From: Nonomuraea glycinis
Lineage (GTDB): Bacteria > Actinomycetota > Actinomycetes > Streptosporangiales > Streptosporangiaceae
DNA length: 64,000 nt
Direction: 5' to 3'
Assembly (NCBI RefSeq): GCF_014646515.1
Contig: NZ_BMNK01000009.1
Coordinates: 62,001 to 126,000 of the forward strand
Position numbers and translations under genes: made by a program. Shown here one piece after another: positions 7,960-16,502 of the stretch (the stretch's first letter is position 1; every line of letters begins with the position of its first letter). The notes under the pieces were generated by a model. It worked only from the letters and a program-made list of their open reading frames with translations, made no database searches and was not told where the DNA came from.

Positions 7960-10266
7960 ATGACGGTTGTGGTGTCGGCGAGGGCGACTGCCGGTGCGAG
8001 GCGGAGGAAGGTGCGGCGGCCCAGTGCGGGGTGGGTGCCGGCGGGGTTGGTGGCGGTCGCGGCGGTGGTCGTGCTCTGCCGGTTCGGGGTGCCGGTGGCG
8101 GAGGTCGCGGCGTTCGCCGGGCATGTCGGGGTGGGGGTGATGGTGCCGGGAGTGCTGCTCTGGCGGGCGCTGGGGCCAGGGGGTGGATCGCTGCCCGTTG
8201 ACCTGGCGGCGGGGCTGGCGCTGGGGTACGCGGTGGAGGTGCTGGTCTACATCGCGGCGCGGGCGGCGGGGGTGCCGCTGGCGGTGGTGGCGTGGCCGGT
8301 GGTCACGATCGGGGCGTTCGTCGTCGTGCCGCGGCTGCGGCGGCATTGGCGTGGGGGTGGGGTGCGGGTCCCGGTCGGGTGGGCGTGGGCGATGTCGGCC
8401 GTCGTCGGCTACCTGCTCGTGTGGAGCGCGCAGCAGTTCTATCGCGTGCACGGGCTCGCGTGGCCGGGGAACGCGGCGCCGTACGTGGACATGTCCTATC
8501 ACTTGGCACTTCTGGGGGAGATCAAGCATCATGTTCCGCCGACCTTCCCGATGGTGCTGGGTGAGCGGCTGTCCTACCACTGGTTCGTGTACGCGGAGAT
8601 GGCCGCGACCAGCTGGGTCACCGGGATCGAGCCGCAGACGCTGCTCTACCGCCTGACCGCGCTGCCCATGCTCGCCGGGCTGGCCGTGCTGGTCGCCGCC
8701 GTCGGCTGGCGGCTGACCGGACGGCCCTGGGCGGGAGTGGCCGCGATCCTGGTCACCTGCTTCGTCTGCTCCCCCGAACTGCACGAGGGCGGCCTGGACC
8801 TGTTCACCACCCGATCGCTGTTCACCGCGTGGCTGAGCCCGACCCAGAACTTCGGGGCGTTGCTCTTCGCCCCGGTGGTCCTGTTGCTGGTCGGCTTCCT
8901 GCGTTCGGGGCAGGGGCGATGGGCCGCCGTGTCGATCCTGCTGGTCGCGCTGATGGGTGCCAAGGCCACGTTCCTGCCGCTGGTCCTGGGCGGGCTGGCG
9001 CTGGTGCTGGGGATGTCGTGGCTGGTACGCCGGCGGCTGGACCGCACGGCGATGATCGCCGGGGGCATCGCGCTGGCCTGCCTGGTGACGGCGCGGTACG
9101 CGCTGTTCGGCGGCGGGTCGCAGGGCATGACGATCGCGCCGCTGGACACCATGCGCCGGGCCTGGGCGATGGCCGCGGACCTGACGAACACGGAGATGGC
9201 CGGCGCTCCCCTCGGCGACCTGCTCGGCTTGGGGGTCCTGCACCTGACCTGCCTGATCTGCGTGTGGGCGGGGCTGGCCGGCCTGGCCACGTATGGGGCC
9301 GTGCCATTCCACCCCGCCGCCGTGCCCTCCCACACCGCCCGGCCGCCCCACCCCGCCGGACCGCTCCATCCCGCCGGGCGGTGGGGGATGCTGCTCGATC
9401 CGGCGGTGCTGTTGCTGCTCGGAATCGGGGCCGCGGGGGTGGGCGCCATGCTGGTGCTCGGGCACCCGGCCGCCTCGCAGCTCTACTTCCTGGAGGGCGC
9501 CCGGCCGTACCTCTCGATCGCGGCGGTCGCCGGTGGGCTGACGCTCCTCCGGACGTGCCGGCGGCTCCGGCCGGTGGCGGGGTGCGCGCTGGTGCTGGGC
9601 ACGGTCCTGGCGGTGACCGTCAAGGCGGTCATGGGCCCGGCCCTGCCGGTGCCGCCGCACGATCTGCCGGGCATCGCCCTGCCCTATCTGGTGCTCGGGT
9701 TCGCGGCCTGGGTCGTCTGGCTGGCGCTCGTGTGGTGGCGCCGACCGGCGGCGCTGGTGCTGGTGGCGCTGGCCATGGGCTACGTGCTGCCGGGCACGGC
9801 CGCCAAGGTGGTCGATCAGCTCGGGCCGCCGGGAGATTTCACTGTCACGCTGCCCGAGGGGGGCATGGAGGCGTCCAGGTGGCTGCGGGACCACTCCGCG
9901 CCGGACGACGTGGTGGCGACGAACGGCCACTGCCGCCCGCTGCGCAGCCCCTACTGCGACAGCCGCCACTACTGGGTGTCCGCCTACAGCGAGCGGCGGG
10001 TGCTGGTGGAGGGGTGGGCCTACGCGGAGAGCACGCTGTCGCGGGCCCCGCTGACCGACGAGTCCTATCTGAGCCTGGGGTTCGCGGACCCGGTGCGGCT
10101 CGCGGCGAACGACTCCGTCTTCCTCGCCCCGTCCGCCACCAACATCGCCCGACTCGTCCGTGCCTACGATGTGGAATGGCTTCTCGTCGATGGAAAGGCC
10201 CCGCCGCTCGGGCAATTCGCCCGGCTGCGTTTCCGCAGTGGCGCCTGCTCGGTCTACCAGCTTTGA
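7960..10266 (+). CDS. Polytopic membrane protein, GT-C-like
   Basis: A 768-aa protein with a dozen or more hydrophobic segments and a soluble C-terminal part (about residues 620-768). After the first spans a periplasmic-type loop contains APYVDMSYHLALLGEIKHH and LGERLSYHWFVYAE. An acidic residue in an early extracytoplasmic loop of a large polytopic protein is the usual layout of GT-C glycosyltransferases that use polyprenyl-phosphate sugars. I do not recognise the exact family. An upstream in-frame extension to about 7750 lacks membrane-protein character; the ATG at 7960 follows a GGGGGACGG purine stretch. It heads a plus-strand run of surface-glycan genes. Confidence 0.7.
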   Translation: MTVVVSARATAGARRRKVRRPSAGWVPAGLVAVAAVVVLCRFGVPVAEVAAFAGHVGVGVMVPGVLLWRALGPGGGSLPVDLAAGLALGYAVEVLVYIAARAAGVPLAVVAWPVVTIGAFVVVPRLRRHWRGGGVRVPVGWAWAMSAVVGYLLVWSAQQFYRVHGLAWPGNAAPYVDMSYHLALLGEIKHHVPPTFPMVLGERLSYHWFVYAEMAATSWVTGIEPQTLLYRLTALPMLAGLAVLVAAVGWRLTGRPWAGVAAILVTCFVCSPELHEGGLDLFTTRSLFTAWLSPTQNFGALLFAPVVLLLVGFLRSGQGRWAAVSILLVALMGAKATFLPLVLGGLALVLGMSWLVRRRLDRTAMIAGGIALACLVTARYALFGGGSQGMTIAPLDTMRRAWAMAADLTNTEMAGAPLGDLLGLGVLHLTCLICVWAGLAGLATYGAVPFHPAAVPSHTARPPHPAGPLHPAGRWGMLLDPAVLLLLGIGAAGVGAMLVLGHPAASQLYFLEGARPYLSIAAVAGGLTLLRTCRRLRPVAGCALVLGTVLAVTVKAVMGPALPVPPHDLPGIALPYLVLGFAAWVVWLALVWWRRPAALVLVALAMGYVLPGTAAKVVDQLGPPGDFTVTLPEGGMEASRWLRDHSAPDDVVATNGHCRPLRSPYCDSRHYWVSAYSERRVLVEGWAYAESTLSRAPLTDESYLSLGFADPVRLAANDSVFLAPSATNIARLVRAYDVEWLLVDGKAPPLGQFARLRFRSGACSVYQL

Positions 10267-10405
10267 TCCCGCCCTGAGACCCCAGCGCCAGCCCGGAGTA
10301 AAAAGCTCGTCCGCTCCGAGCATGTCGAAGGGGAATCACCCATCCGCGCGTGGCCCGGCTGAGCACCATTTCCGTAGTCCTGGCCCCAAGCGATCGGGGA
10401 GACCC

Positions 10406-11635
10406 ATGGAAACGCGCGTGCGCCCCGAGGCCGGTGTCCGCGATGGTCCGGCCAAACTCGCGACCGTCGACATCGTCATTCCCGTGCTCAACGAGGAGCG
10501 GGCGCTGCCCGGCTGCGTCCGTACGCTGACCGCCTTCCTCACCGAGTCCTTCCCCCTGCCGTGGCGCGTCACGATCATGGACAACGGCAGCACCGACGGC
10601 ACCTGGCCGATCGCCGAGGCGCTGGCCGCCGAGTTCGAGCAGGTGTACGCCGGGCGGCTGGCGACGGCGGGGCGGGGGGCGGCGTTGAAGGCGGCCTGGC
10701 GTGACAGCCCGGCCGACATCGTCACCTACATGGACGTCGACCTGTCCACCGGGCTCGGCGCGCTGTTCCCGATGGTGGCGTCGCTGGCCAGCGGGCACTC
10801 CGAGATCGCCGTGGGCACGCGCCTGTCGCGCGGCGCCCGTATCCAGCGCTCGCTGAAGCGGGAGGTGATCTCGCGCGGCTACAACGCGCTGCTGCGGTTC
10901 GGTTTCGGGGTCGGGTTCAGTGACGCCCAGTGTGGTTTCAAGGCGGCCAGGACGGACGTGGTGAGGCCGCTGCTGGACCGGGTCGAGGACGACGCCTGGT
11001 TCTTCGACACCGAGCTGCTCCTGCTGGCCGAGCACAACGGGCTGCGCGTGCACGAGGTGCCCGTGGACTGGGTCGAGGACCTGGACTCACGGGTCCGGGT
11101 GCTGAAGACGGCCGTCGATGACCTGAAGGGGCTGGCCAGGCTCGCCTGGTCGATGTCGCGGGGCCGGGCGGTGGTCGAGGTGCCCCGGCCGGCCGAGCCC
11201 GCGCCCACGCATCCGGACGCGGTCGTCGCCGCGCCCCGGGCGGCCGCACTGGCGACGTTCGTCTCGTTCGCCGTCGTCGGCGCGTTCACCACGCTGCTGT
11301 ACGCGATGCTCTACCTCCCCTTGCGGGAGTTCCTGTCACCGGTGACGGCGAACCTCGCCGCGCTGATCCTCACCGCGGTGGTCAACACCGAGGCCAATCG
11401 CCGGTGGACCTTCGATCGCCGGGGCGGGAAACGTACCGGACTGCATGCCAGGGCGGGGCTGATGTTCCTCGCCAACTACGCTCTCACCACCATGGCCGTG
11501 CTGGGCCTGCACGCGCTCGTCCCGGCGGCGGGGCGGCTGCTCGAAGTAAGCGCGGTCGTCGCCACTTACGGCGTGCTCACCCTCACCCGATTCCTCGCAC
11601 TCGACCACTGGGTCTTCGCCCGCTCACGGAGCTGA
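10406..11635 (+). CDS. GT2 glycosyltransferase fused to a GtrA-like membrane domain
   Basis: A 409-aa two-domain protein. Residues 15-245 are a polyprenyl-phosphate-sugar-synthase-type GT2 (DPM1-like): DIVIPVLNEERALPGCV, MDNGSTDGTW, YMDVDLSTGL (the DXD motif) and SDAQCGFKAARTDVV. Residues 280-409 are a GtrA-like four-helix membrane domain (FVSFAVVGAFTTLLYAML to LTRFLALDHWVFA). Such fusions make undecaprenyl-phosphate sugars and help flip them for GT-C enzymes, which fits the GT-C-like neighbours. The ATG at 10406 has GGGGAG four bases upstream; the frame is open further upstream, overlapping the previous gene, but without a site. Confidence 0.87.
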   Translation: METRVRPEAGVRDGPAKLATVDIVIPVLNEERALPGCVRTLTAFLTESFPLPWRVTIMDNGSTDGTWPIAEALAAEFEQVYAGRLATAGRGAALKAAWRDSPADIVTYMDVDLSTGLGALFPMVASLASGHSEIAVGTRLSRGARIQRSLKREVISRGYNALLRFGFGVGFSDAQCGFKAARTDVVRPLLDRVEDDAWFFDTELLLLAEHNGLRVHEVPVDWVEDLDSRVRVLKTAVDDLKGLARLAWSMSRGRAVVEVPRPAEPAPTHPDAVVAAPRAAALATFVSFAVVGAFTTLLYAMLYLPLREFLSPVTANLAALILTAVVNTEANRRWTFDRRGGKRTGLHARAGLMFLANYALTTMAVLGLHALVPAAGRLLEVSAVVATYGVLTLTRFLALDHWVFARSRS

Positions 11636-11642
11636 TTCACTC

Positions 11643-12365
11643 TTGGACGCCACGGAAATCCGGCAACTGGTCGCTCTTGAGCGTACCCACTGGTGGTATC
11701 GGGAGCGGCGCGCCATCCTGCGCCGGGAGCTGCGCGCGCTGGGCCGGCCCGGACGCGCGCTCGACGTGGGCGCGGCGGGCGGCGGCAACACCAGGGTGCT
11801 GGTGGAGCAGGGCTGGGACGCCACCGCCACGGACAGCTCGCCGGTGGCGGTGCAGATCGCGCGTGAGCGCGGCCTCAGGGCGGTGTCGGCCGACGCCCGC
11901 AGTCTGCCGATCGAGTCGGCGAGCGTCGATCTGGTGACCGCCTTCGACGTGCTGGAGCACATCAGGGAGGACTACCTGGTCACCGAGGAGTTCGCGCGGG
12001 TGCTGCGGCCCGGCGGGCACGCGCTGATCGCGGTGCCGTGCGACATGAGACTGTGGTCGTCGCATGACGACGCGGTCGGGCACGTACGCCGTTACTCCCG
12101 CGACTCGCTGGTCAGGGTGGTAGAGAAGGCGGGGCTGCAGGTGGAGCGGGTCTGGAGCTGGAACGTGCTGCTGCGCCCGCTCATCGCCCGGCATCGGCGC
12201 GGCTCGACGGGAAGTGACCTGCGGCGGATGCCGGCCGTCGTCAACGCGGGCCTTTCCGCGGTGGTCATCGCCGAGCGTTACCTACCTGTCCGGTCTGGCA
12301 GAGGGGTAAGCCTTTTCCTGCGGGCTCGGCTCGATGATTTTGGTTCTAAAGTATCGATGTGTTGA
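11643..12365 (+). CDS. Class I SAM-dependent methyltransferase
   Basis: A 240-aa methyltransferase (Methyltransf_11/25 type). It begins with the THWWYRERRAIL segment common in methyltransferases of glycan and lipid clusters, then motif I LDVGAAGGGNTRVL, motif II ATATDSSPVAV, VTAFDVLEHI and post-motif RPGGHALIAVP. The TTG start at 11643, seven bp after the GT2-GtrA stop, is the only start that keeps the conserved N-terminus. The substrate is probably a lipid-linked sugar or polyprenyl intermediate, inferred from position between the glycosyltransferase and the deacetylase. Confidence 0.82.
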   Translation: MDATEIRQLVALERTHWWYRERRAILRRELRALGRPGRALDVGAAGGGNTRVLVEQGWDATATDSSPVAVQIARERGLRAVSADARSLPIESASVDLVTAFDVLEHIREDYLVTEEFARVLRPGGHALIAVPCDMRLWSSHDDAVGHVRRYSRDSLVRVVEKAGLQVERVWSWNVLLRPLIARHRRGSTGSDLRRMPAVVNAGLSAVVIAERYLPVRSGRGVSLFLRARLDDFGSKVSMC

Positions 12366-13036
12366 TTCACGGTTTAATCACCGCTTCGTTGGTGTTCGCC
12401 GGGTCCCCTGCCGCGGCCGTACAGGCGAAGGTCGACTGCGCCAAGGTGAAGTGCCTCGCGCTCACCTTTGACGACGGGCCGGGCAAGACCACGCCGGCCC
12501 TGCTCGACGTGCTCAAGAAGGAGCGCGTCAAAGCGACGTTCTTCCTGGTGGGCAAGCGGGTCGCGGAGCGGCCCTCGGTCGCGCGACGGACCCTCGCCGA
12601 GGGGCACGCGATCGGCAACCACACCTACACGCACCCCTGGCTGACGAGGAGGCTCGACGACGACATCATCCGAGAGCTCCAGACCACCCAGGAGGCCATC
12701 AAGGACGCCACCGGCCTGACCGCGACGATGTTCCGGCCGCCGTACGGGCGCACCGACGACCGCGTGCTCTATCTCGCGAACCAGTACGGTCTCGCGCAGG
12801 TGATGTGGACGGGCACCACGCTGGACTGGGACCTGCGCGACGCCAAGAAGATCAAGGCCGCGGTCCTGCGGCTGGCCAAGCGCGACGGCGTGCTGCTCAT
12901 GCACGACACGGTCCCGCAGACGGTCAAGGCCATGCCGGGGATCGTCAAGGAGCTGAAGAAACGCGGCTATCACCTGGTCACGGTGCCGACATTGCTGGGG
13001 GTCAAACGGCTGAAGTCCGGGACGAGCTACCCGTAA
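12359..13036 (+). CDS. Secreted polysaccharide deacetylase (NodB domain, CE4)
   Basis: A 225-aa carbohydrate esterase family 4 protein. All NodB motifs are visible: LALTFDDGPGK (catalytic base and metal Asp), HAIGNHTYTHPW (metal His pair), MFRPPYGR, and LLMHDTV with the catalytic His. It would remove N- or O-acetyl groups from a surface polymer or peptidoglycan outside the membrane. The N-terminus (MLIHGLITASLVFAGSPAAAVQA) looks like a short signal peptide but lacks the usual Lys/Arg, so export could be atypical. The GTG start overlaps the end of the methyltransferase gene by 7 nt. Confidence 0.88.
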   Translation: MLIHGLITASLVFAGSPAAAVQAKVDCAKVKCLALTFDDGPGKTTPALLDVLKKERVKATFFLVGKRVAERPSVARRTLAEGHAIGNHTYTHPWLTRRLDDDIIRELQTTQEAIKDATGLTATMFRPPYGRTDDRVLYLANQYGLAQVMWTGTTLDWDLRDAKKIKAAVLRLAKRDGVLLMHDTVPQTVKAMPGIVKELKKRGYHLVTVPTLLGVKRLKSGTSYP

Positions 13037-13039
13037 CCG

Positions 13040-14425
13040 ATGCGGGTTCCTTGGGTGGCGGTGGCCACCTTCGCCGCCATCCAGACGGTCCTGGCCTGCT
13101 GGTGGGCGGCTTTCCACCCGGGGCTCTTCAGCCGCGACTCGGTGCAGTACCTGAGCCACACGATGGCCGGCCCGTGGGTGAGCGACCACTCGGTGCTGTA
13201 CGACGCGCTGCTGTGGCTCTCCTTCACCACTACTGGCGATCTCGGCGCGGTCACCTTCGCCCAGACCACGGCCATGGCCTGCGCCCTGACCTATCTCGCC
13301 CAGTCGCTCAAAGCGCTCGGAGCGCCCCGGCGGACGACGACGGCGGTGGCGCTCGCCCTGCCGTTCCTGCCGACGACCGGCGCGTTCACGGTCACGTTCT
13401 GGAAGGACGTGCCGTTCACCGCCTGCGCGATCGCGGTCGCGGCGGCCTGCGCGGGCCTGGCGGCGCGCCGGACGCTCACGCCGGCGAGGCTGACGGGCCT
13501 CGGCACGCTGCTGGTCCTGCTGAGCCTCTTCCGCCCGAACGGCTTTCTCATCGTGGCCGTCACCGTGGCCGTGCTGCTGGTCGTCATCAAGACCCAGCGG
13601 GTACGGCTCGCCCTCGTCGGGGCGGTCGCGGCGGCGCTCCCGCTGCTGCTCAACAACCTGATCTTCCCGCAGTTCGGCATCATGCCCCCGACCAAGACGT
13701 ACGTCTTCCACACGGCCTTCGCCGACCTCGCCGTCGCCTACCGGGAACGTCCTGAGCTGTTCACCGAGCAGGACCGGGCGCTGCTGGCGTCGGTGGCGCC
13801 GCTGACCAGATGGACCGAGGGCGGCACCTGCTCCACCGTCAACCCGCTCATCTGGCGCCGCGACTTCGTCTGGGCCCAGGCCGACGCGCACACCGGCGAA
13901 CTGCTCGGCCTCTGGAGCCGGCTTCTGGTGGCCGAGCCCGCCCTGGTGCTGGACACCCGCCTGTGCCGGGGCGCGATCGCCTGGAGGGTCGCGGCGGAGG
14001 CCGGCACCTCCACCTACCGCCTGTCCCTCAGCCCCACCACCGACACCTACGTGGGCCCGCACAAGGTGCCCGACTTCCCCGAACGGCACCTGCTCTCACT
14101 GCGCCCCCTGTCCCCCGGCCTGCACCTGGTGGCGCTGACGTGGCTCACCACCACGCTGGAGCCGCGCTTCGACTGGCTGCTGTGGCGGGGCGCGCTCTGG
14201 TCCTACCTGTCGTACGCGGCCGTCGCGCTCGCCGCCTTGGCCCTGCGCAACAGGTGGGTGCCGGCCGTGGCCGCGATCGTGGTGGGACAGCAGCTCGCGA
14301 TCCTGGCCAACATCTCCGCGCAGGACTTCCGGTATCTGGCCTCGCCCATCTTCATCGGCGTCCTGCTGGTCCCGTTGCTGGCCGGCGCCTGCGTGCGTCC
14401 GCTGCGGCGCCGGCCCGCTCCGTGA
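13040..14425 (+). CDS. Polytopic membrane protein, GT-C-like (DUF6020-type)
   Basis: A 461-aa integral membrane protein with about ten hydrophobic spans. The first loop reads FHPGLFSRDSVQYLSHTM and DHSVLYDALLWL, and a later loop carries FTVTFWKDVPFTA. The acidic residue pair in the first loop and the WKD motif are typical of a GT-C-like family of actinobacterial membrane proteins that I associate with DUF6020. It follows the deacetylase by 3 bp and closes the glycan run. Sugar transfer from a polyprenyl-phosphate donor outside the membrane is an inference from fold and context. Confidence 0.7.
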   Translation: MRVPWVAVATFAAIQTVLACWWAAFHPGLFSRDSVQYLSHTMAGPWVSDHSVLYDALLWLSFTTTGDLGAVTFAQTTAMACALTYLAQSLKALGAPRRTTTAVALALPFLPTTGAFTVTFWKDVPFTACAIAVAAACAGLAARRTLTPARLTGLGTLLVLLSLFRPNGFLIVAVTVAVLLVVIKTQRVRLALVGAVAAALPLLLNNLIFPQFGIMPPTKTYVFHTAFADLAVAYRERPELFTEQDRALLASVAPLTRWTEGGTCSTVNPLIWRRDFVWAQADAHTGELLGLWSRLLVAEPALVLDTRLCRGAIAWRVAAEAGTSTYRLSLSPTTDTYVGPHKVPDFPERHLLSLRPLSPGLHLVALTWLTTTLEPRFDWLLWRGALWSYLSYAAVALAALALRNRWVPAVAAIVVGQQLAILANISAQDFRYLASPIFIGVLLVPLLAGACVRPLRRRPAP

Positions 14426-14433
14426 CGCTCCGG

Positions 14434-15393
14434 TCAGTGGCGTGGCAGGGTGGCCAGCACCAGGTTGGGGTCGGTGGCGGTGGTGTAGGCCGCGCTGGGC
14501 ACATGGAGGGTGCGGCCCCGTACGGCGACGGAGGTGGGATTCTGCAGGCCGTCGGCGGCGGTCAGCAGCGTGGTGACCTTCCCCTTGGCGCCGACGCGGA
14601 CCACGCGGCCGGTGGTGATGAGCGCCGCGATGACCTGGTCGCCGGCGAAGGCGAAGTCGTCGATGCCGGCCAGCCCTTTGGCCTTGACCGTGATCGGCCC
14701 GGGGCGGCCCTGCCGGAGCGGGATCCTGAGCAGGGTGCCCTTGTCGAGGTTGCTCGCCCAGACCGCGCCGTCGCGGACCTTCAGGCCGTTGACGCCGATG
14801 AAGCCGGTCGAGGCGAGCTCCGGCGCGGACGACCACACGCTCGCCCGGTGGCCGCCCAGCCGGACGGTGGAGATGGTGCCGAGCGCGGAGTCGGTGATGT
14901 AGAACGTCTTCGACCGCTCGTCCAGGGCGAGCCCGTTGGGCAGCCCGGTGGCCGGCAGCGCGGCGACGCGGGTCGGGGTGCCGCCTGACCGCAGCCGGTA
15001 GAGGCCGGTGGTCTCCGCCGAACCGCTGGCGTACAGGAAGTACAGCGTGCCGTCGGTCGTGCGGACGATGCCGGTGGTCAGCGCGAACTTCAGCACCGGG
15101 GTGTCCGCGCCGCCGTCCGCCGGGGCCGGCAGCGTGGCCAGGATCCGCGTCTCCCCCTTCTTGGTGACCAGGGCGACCTGCCGGGCGGCCGCGAAGGTGA
15201 CGTACGCGCTGCCGTCCGGGGAAAGGGCGATGTTCTCCGGCATCTGGCCCTTCGCCAGGTCGAAGTGCACCGCGATCCGGGACGGCACCGTCTCCTGGGG
15301 CAGGCTCACCGTGGTGGCCGAGGCCGTCCCCCCGGTCAGAGCCGCCGTGAGGGCTGCGGTGACGACCGCGACGGTGGTCATGTTCTTGCGCAT
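14434..15393 (-). CDS. Secreted ScyD/ScyE-like (NHL/SMP-30-type) beta-propeller protein
   Basis: A 319-aa exported protein with signal peptide MRKNMTTVAVVTAALTAALT and cleavage near ATA-SATT. The body has repeated beta-propeller strands (MPENIALSPDGSAYVTF, GLPNGLALDERSKTFYIT, GIDDFAFAGDQVIAAL, NPTSVAVRGRTLHVP) as in ScyD/ScyE and gluconolactonase-like proteins. The function is unknown; no catalytic residues can be assigned. The ATG at 15393 has GAGGAA five bases upstream, and a start 12 codons earlier would disrupt the signal peptide. It converges with the glycan run (8 bp apart), so it is a separate unit. Confidence 0.78.
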   Translation of the reverse strand: MRKNMTTVAVVTAALTAALTGGTASATTVSLPQETVPSRIAVHFDLAKGQMPENIALSPDGSAYVTFAAARQVALVTKKGETRILATLPAPADGGADTPVLKFALTTGIVRTTDGTLYFLYASGSAETTGLYRLRSGGTPTRVAALPATGLPNGLALDERSKTFYITDSALGTISTVRLGGHRASVWSSAPELASTGFIGVNGLKVRDGAVWASNLDKGTLLRIPLRQGRPGPITVKAKGLAGIDDFAFAGDQVIAALITTGRVVRVGAKGKVTTLLTAADGLQNPTSVAVRGRTLHVPSAAYTTATDPNLVLATLPRH

Positions 15394-15485
15394 GGTTGTT
15401 CCTCGATCTCCATAAGTGTTCTTGGGCACGCTGAATACGGCACTCGTGCCGAGCGCCCAGGATTTTTACTGATAAAGGCGGCTTT

Positions 15486-16373
15486 CTACCGCCGGATCGG
15501 GCGGTCCTGCCTGGCGGCCGGCCCGGTGGCGACGCTGTGGACCAGGAGCGTCATCGCGGCGTGCGACGGCGAGCCGGCCTCCGTGGTCGCGACCACGATC
15601 CGCTGGTCCACCTCGGAGCGCAGGCTCTGCTGGGTGACCTGCATGGTCCCCACCAGCGGATGGCGCATCTCGTAGACCTCCGCCCCGCTGCCGGCCTTGA
15701 CCCGGTGATCCGCCCACATCGCCGCGAACTCCGGGCTCTTCACCAGCAACTCGCCGACCAGCGCCGCCAGCGGGGAGTCGTCCGGATGCTGCCCGGACAC
15801 CATCCGCAGCGTCGCCACCACGGCGCGAGCCTTGGCCGGCCAGTCGGCGTACAGCGCCCGGGTGTGCGCGTCCAGGAACATCAGCCGCGCCATGTTCGGA
15901 CGCCGCGCCGGATGATCGGGCCCGTCCATGGTCACGTGCCCGGCGAACAGGGCATGTCCGGTGGCGTTCCAGGCGAGCACGTCGCTACGCCGGCCGAGCA
16001 CCACCGCGGGTACATCCCCCAGTGCGGCGACCAACTGCCGCACCGCGGCCGTGACCCGCTCCGGAGCGGGTCGCCGCCCGCCGGGCCGGCGCCGGGTGCC
16101 GGCGGCCAGCCCGTGCAGGTGCGCCCGCTCGGCGTCGTCGAGCCGCAACGCCCCGGCGATGGCGTCCAGCACCTCGGCCGAGGCGTTGGCCGACTGGCCC
16201 TGCTCCAGCCGTGCGTAGTACGACGCGCTCACCCCGGCGAGCAGCGCCAGCTCCTCCCGGCGCAGCCCGGACACCCGGCGCTGGTCGCCGTAACTCATCA
16301 GGCCGACGTCTTCGGGCCGGAGCTGTGAACGGCGGGTCCGCAGGAACTCACCAAGGTGTCGCTTCGGGGTCAT
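15486..16373 (-). CDS. XRE-family regulator with MmyB-like ligand-binding domain
   Basis: A 295-aa transcriptional regulator. Residues 5-75 are a Cro/C1-type helix-turn-helix (SGLRREELALLAGVSASYYARLEQG), and the rest matches the MmyB-like domain found in many actinobacterial regulators (VLGRRSDVLAWNATGHALFAG, LMFLDAHTRALYADW, HPLVGTMQVTQQSL). MmyB-type regulators usually sit next to the SDR or oxidoreductase gene they control, and here an MDR oxidoreductase is divergent, 129 bp away. The ATG at 16373 is favoured because it begins MTPKRHLGEFLR, the normal family N-terminus. Confidence 0.85.
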   Translation of the reverse strand: MTPKRHLGEFLRTRRSQLRPEDVGLMSYGDQRRVSGLRREELALLAGVSASYYARLEQGQSANASAEVLDAIAGALRLDDAERAHLHGLAAGTRRRPGGRRPAPERVTAAVRQLVAALGDVPAVVLGRRSDVLAWNATGHALFAGHVTMDGPDHPARRPNMARLMFLDAHTRALYADWPAKARAVVATLRMVSGQHPDDSPLAALVGELLVKSPEFAAMWADHRVKAGSGAEVYEMRHPLVGTMQVTQQSLRSEVDQRIVVATTEAGSPSHAAMTLLVHSVATGPAARQDRPIRR

Positions 16374-16441
16374 GTCCCCATAGTGGCGGCCGTGCCGAGA
16401 ACCAGCCACGCCCTCTCAGGGATACCCAGTCGCTGACAGAG

Positions 16442-16472
16442 TTGACCTCAAGCTCGGTTGAGGTCACATGCT
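16442..16472 (+). promoter_or_regulatory. MerR/SoxR-type promoter with palindromic operator
   Basis: A perfect inverted repeat, TGACCTCAA (16443-16451), six-base spacer, TTGAGGTCA (16458-16466), lies between a -35-like TTGACC (16442-16447) and a -10-like CATGCT (16467-16472). The spacing between the hexamers is 19 bp, the hallmark of promoters activated by MerR-family regulators. The CCTCAA-N6-TTGAGG core agrees with the published SoxR box form. Transcription would start about 25 bp before the oxidoreductase ATG. No soxR gene lies in the window. Confidence 0.65.
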
Positions 16473-16502
16473 GTCGGGAGACATCCCAAGGAAGTGAGCG
16501 AC

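Noticed and set aside
7723..10323. Very long open frame on the minus strand opposite the GT-C-like gene
   Set aside because: Its composition is Pro/Arg/His/Gln-rich with no domain motifs, while the plus-strand frame has clear membrane segments; it is a GC-rich antisense shadow.
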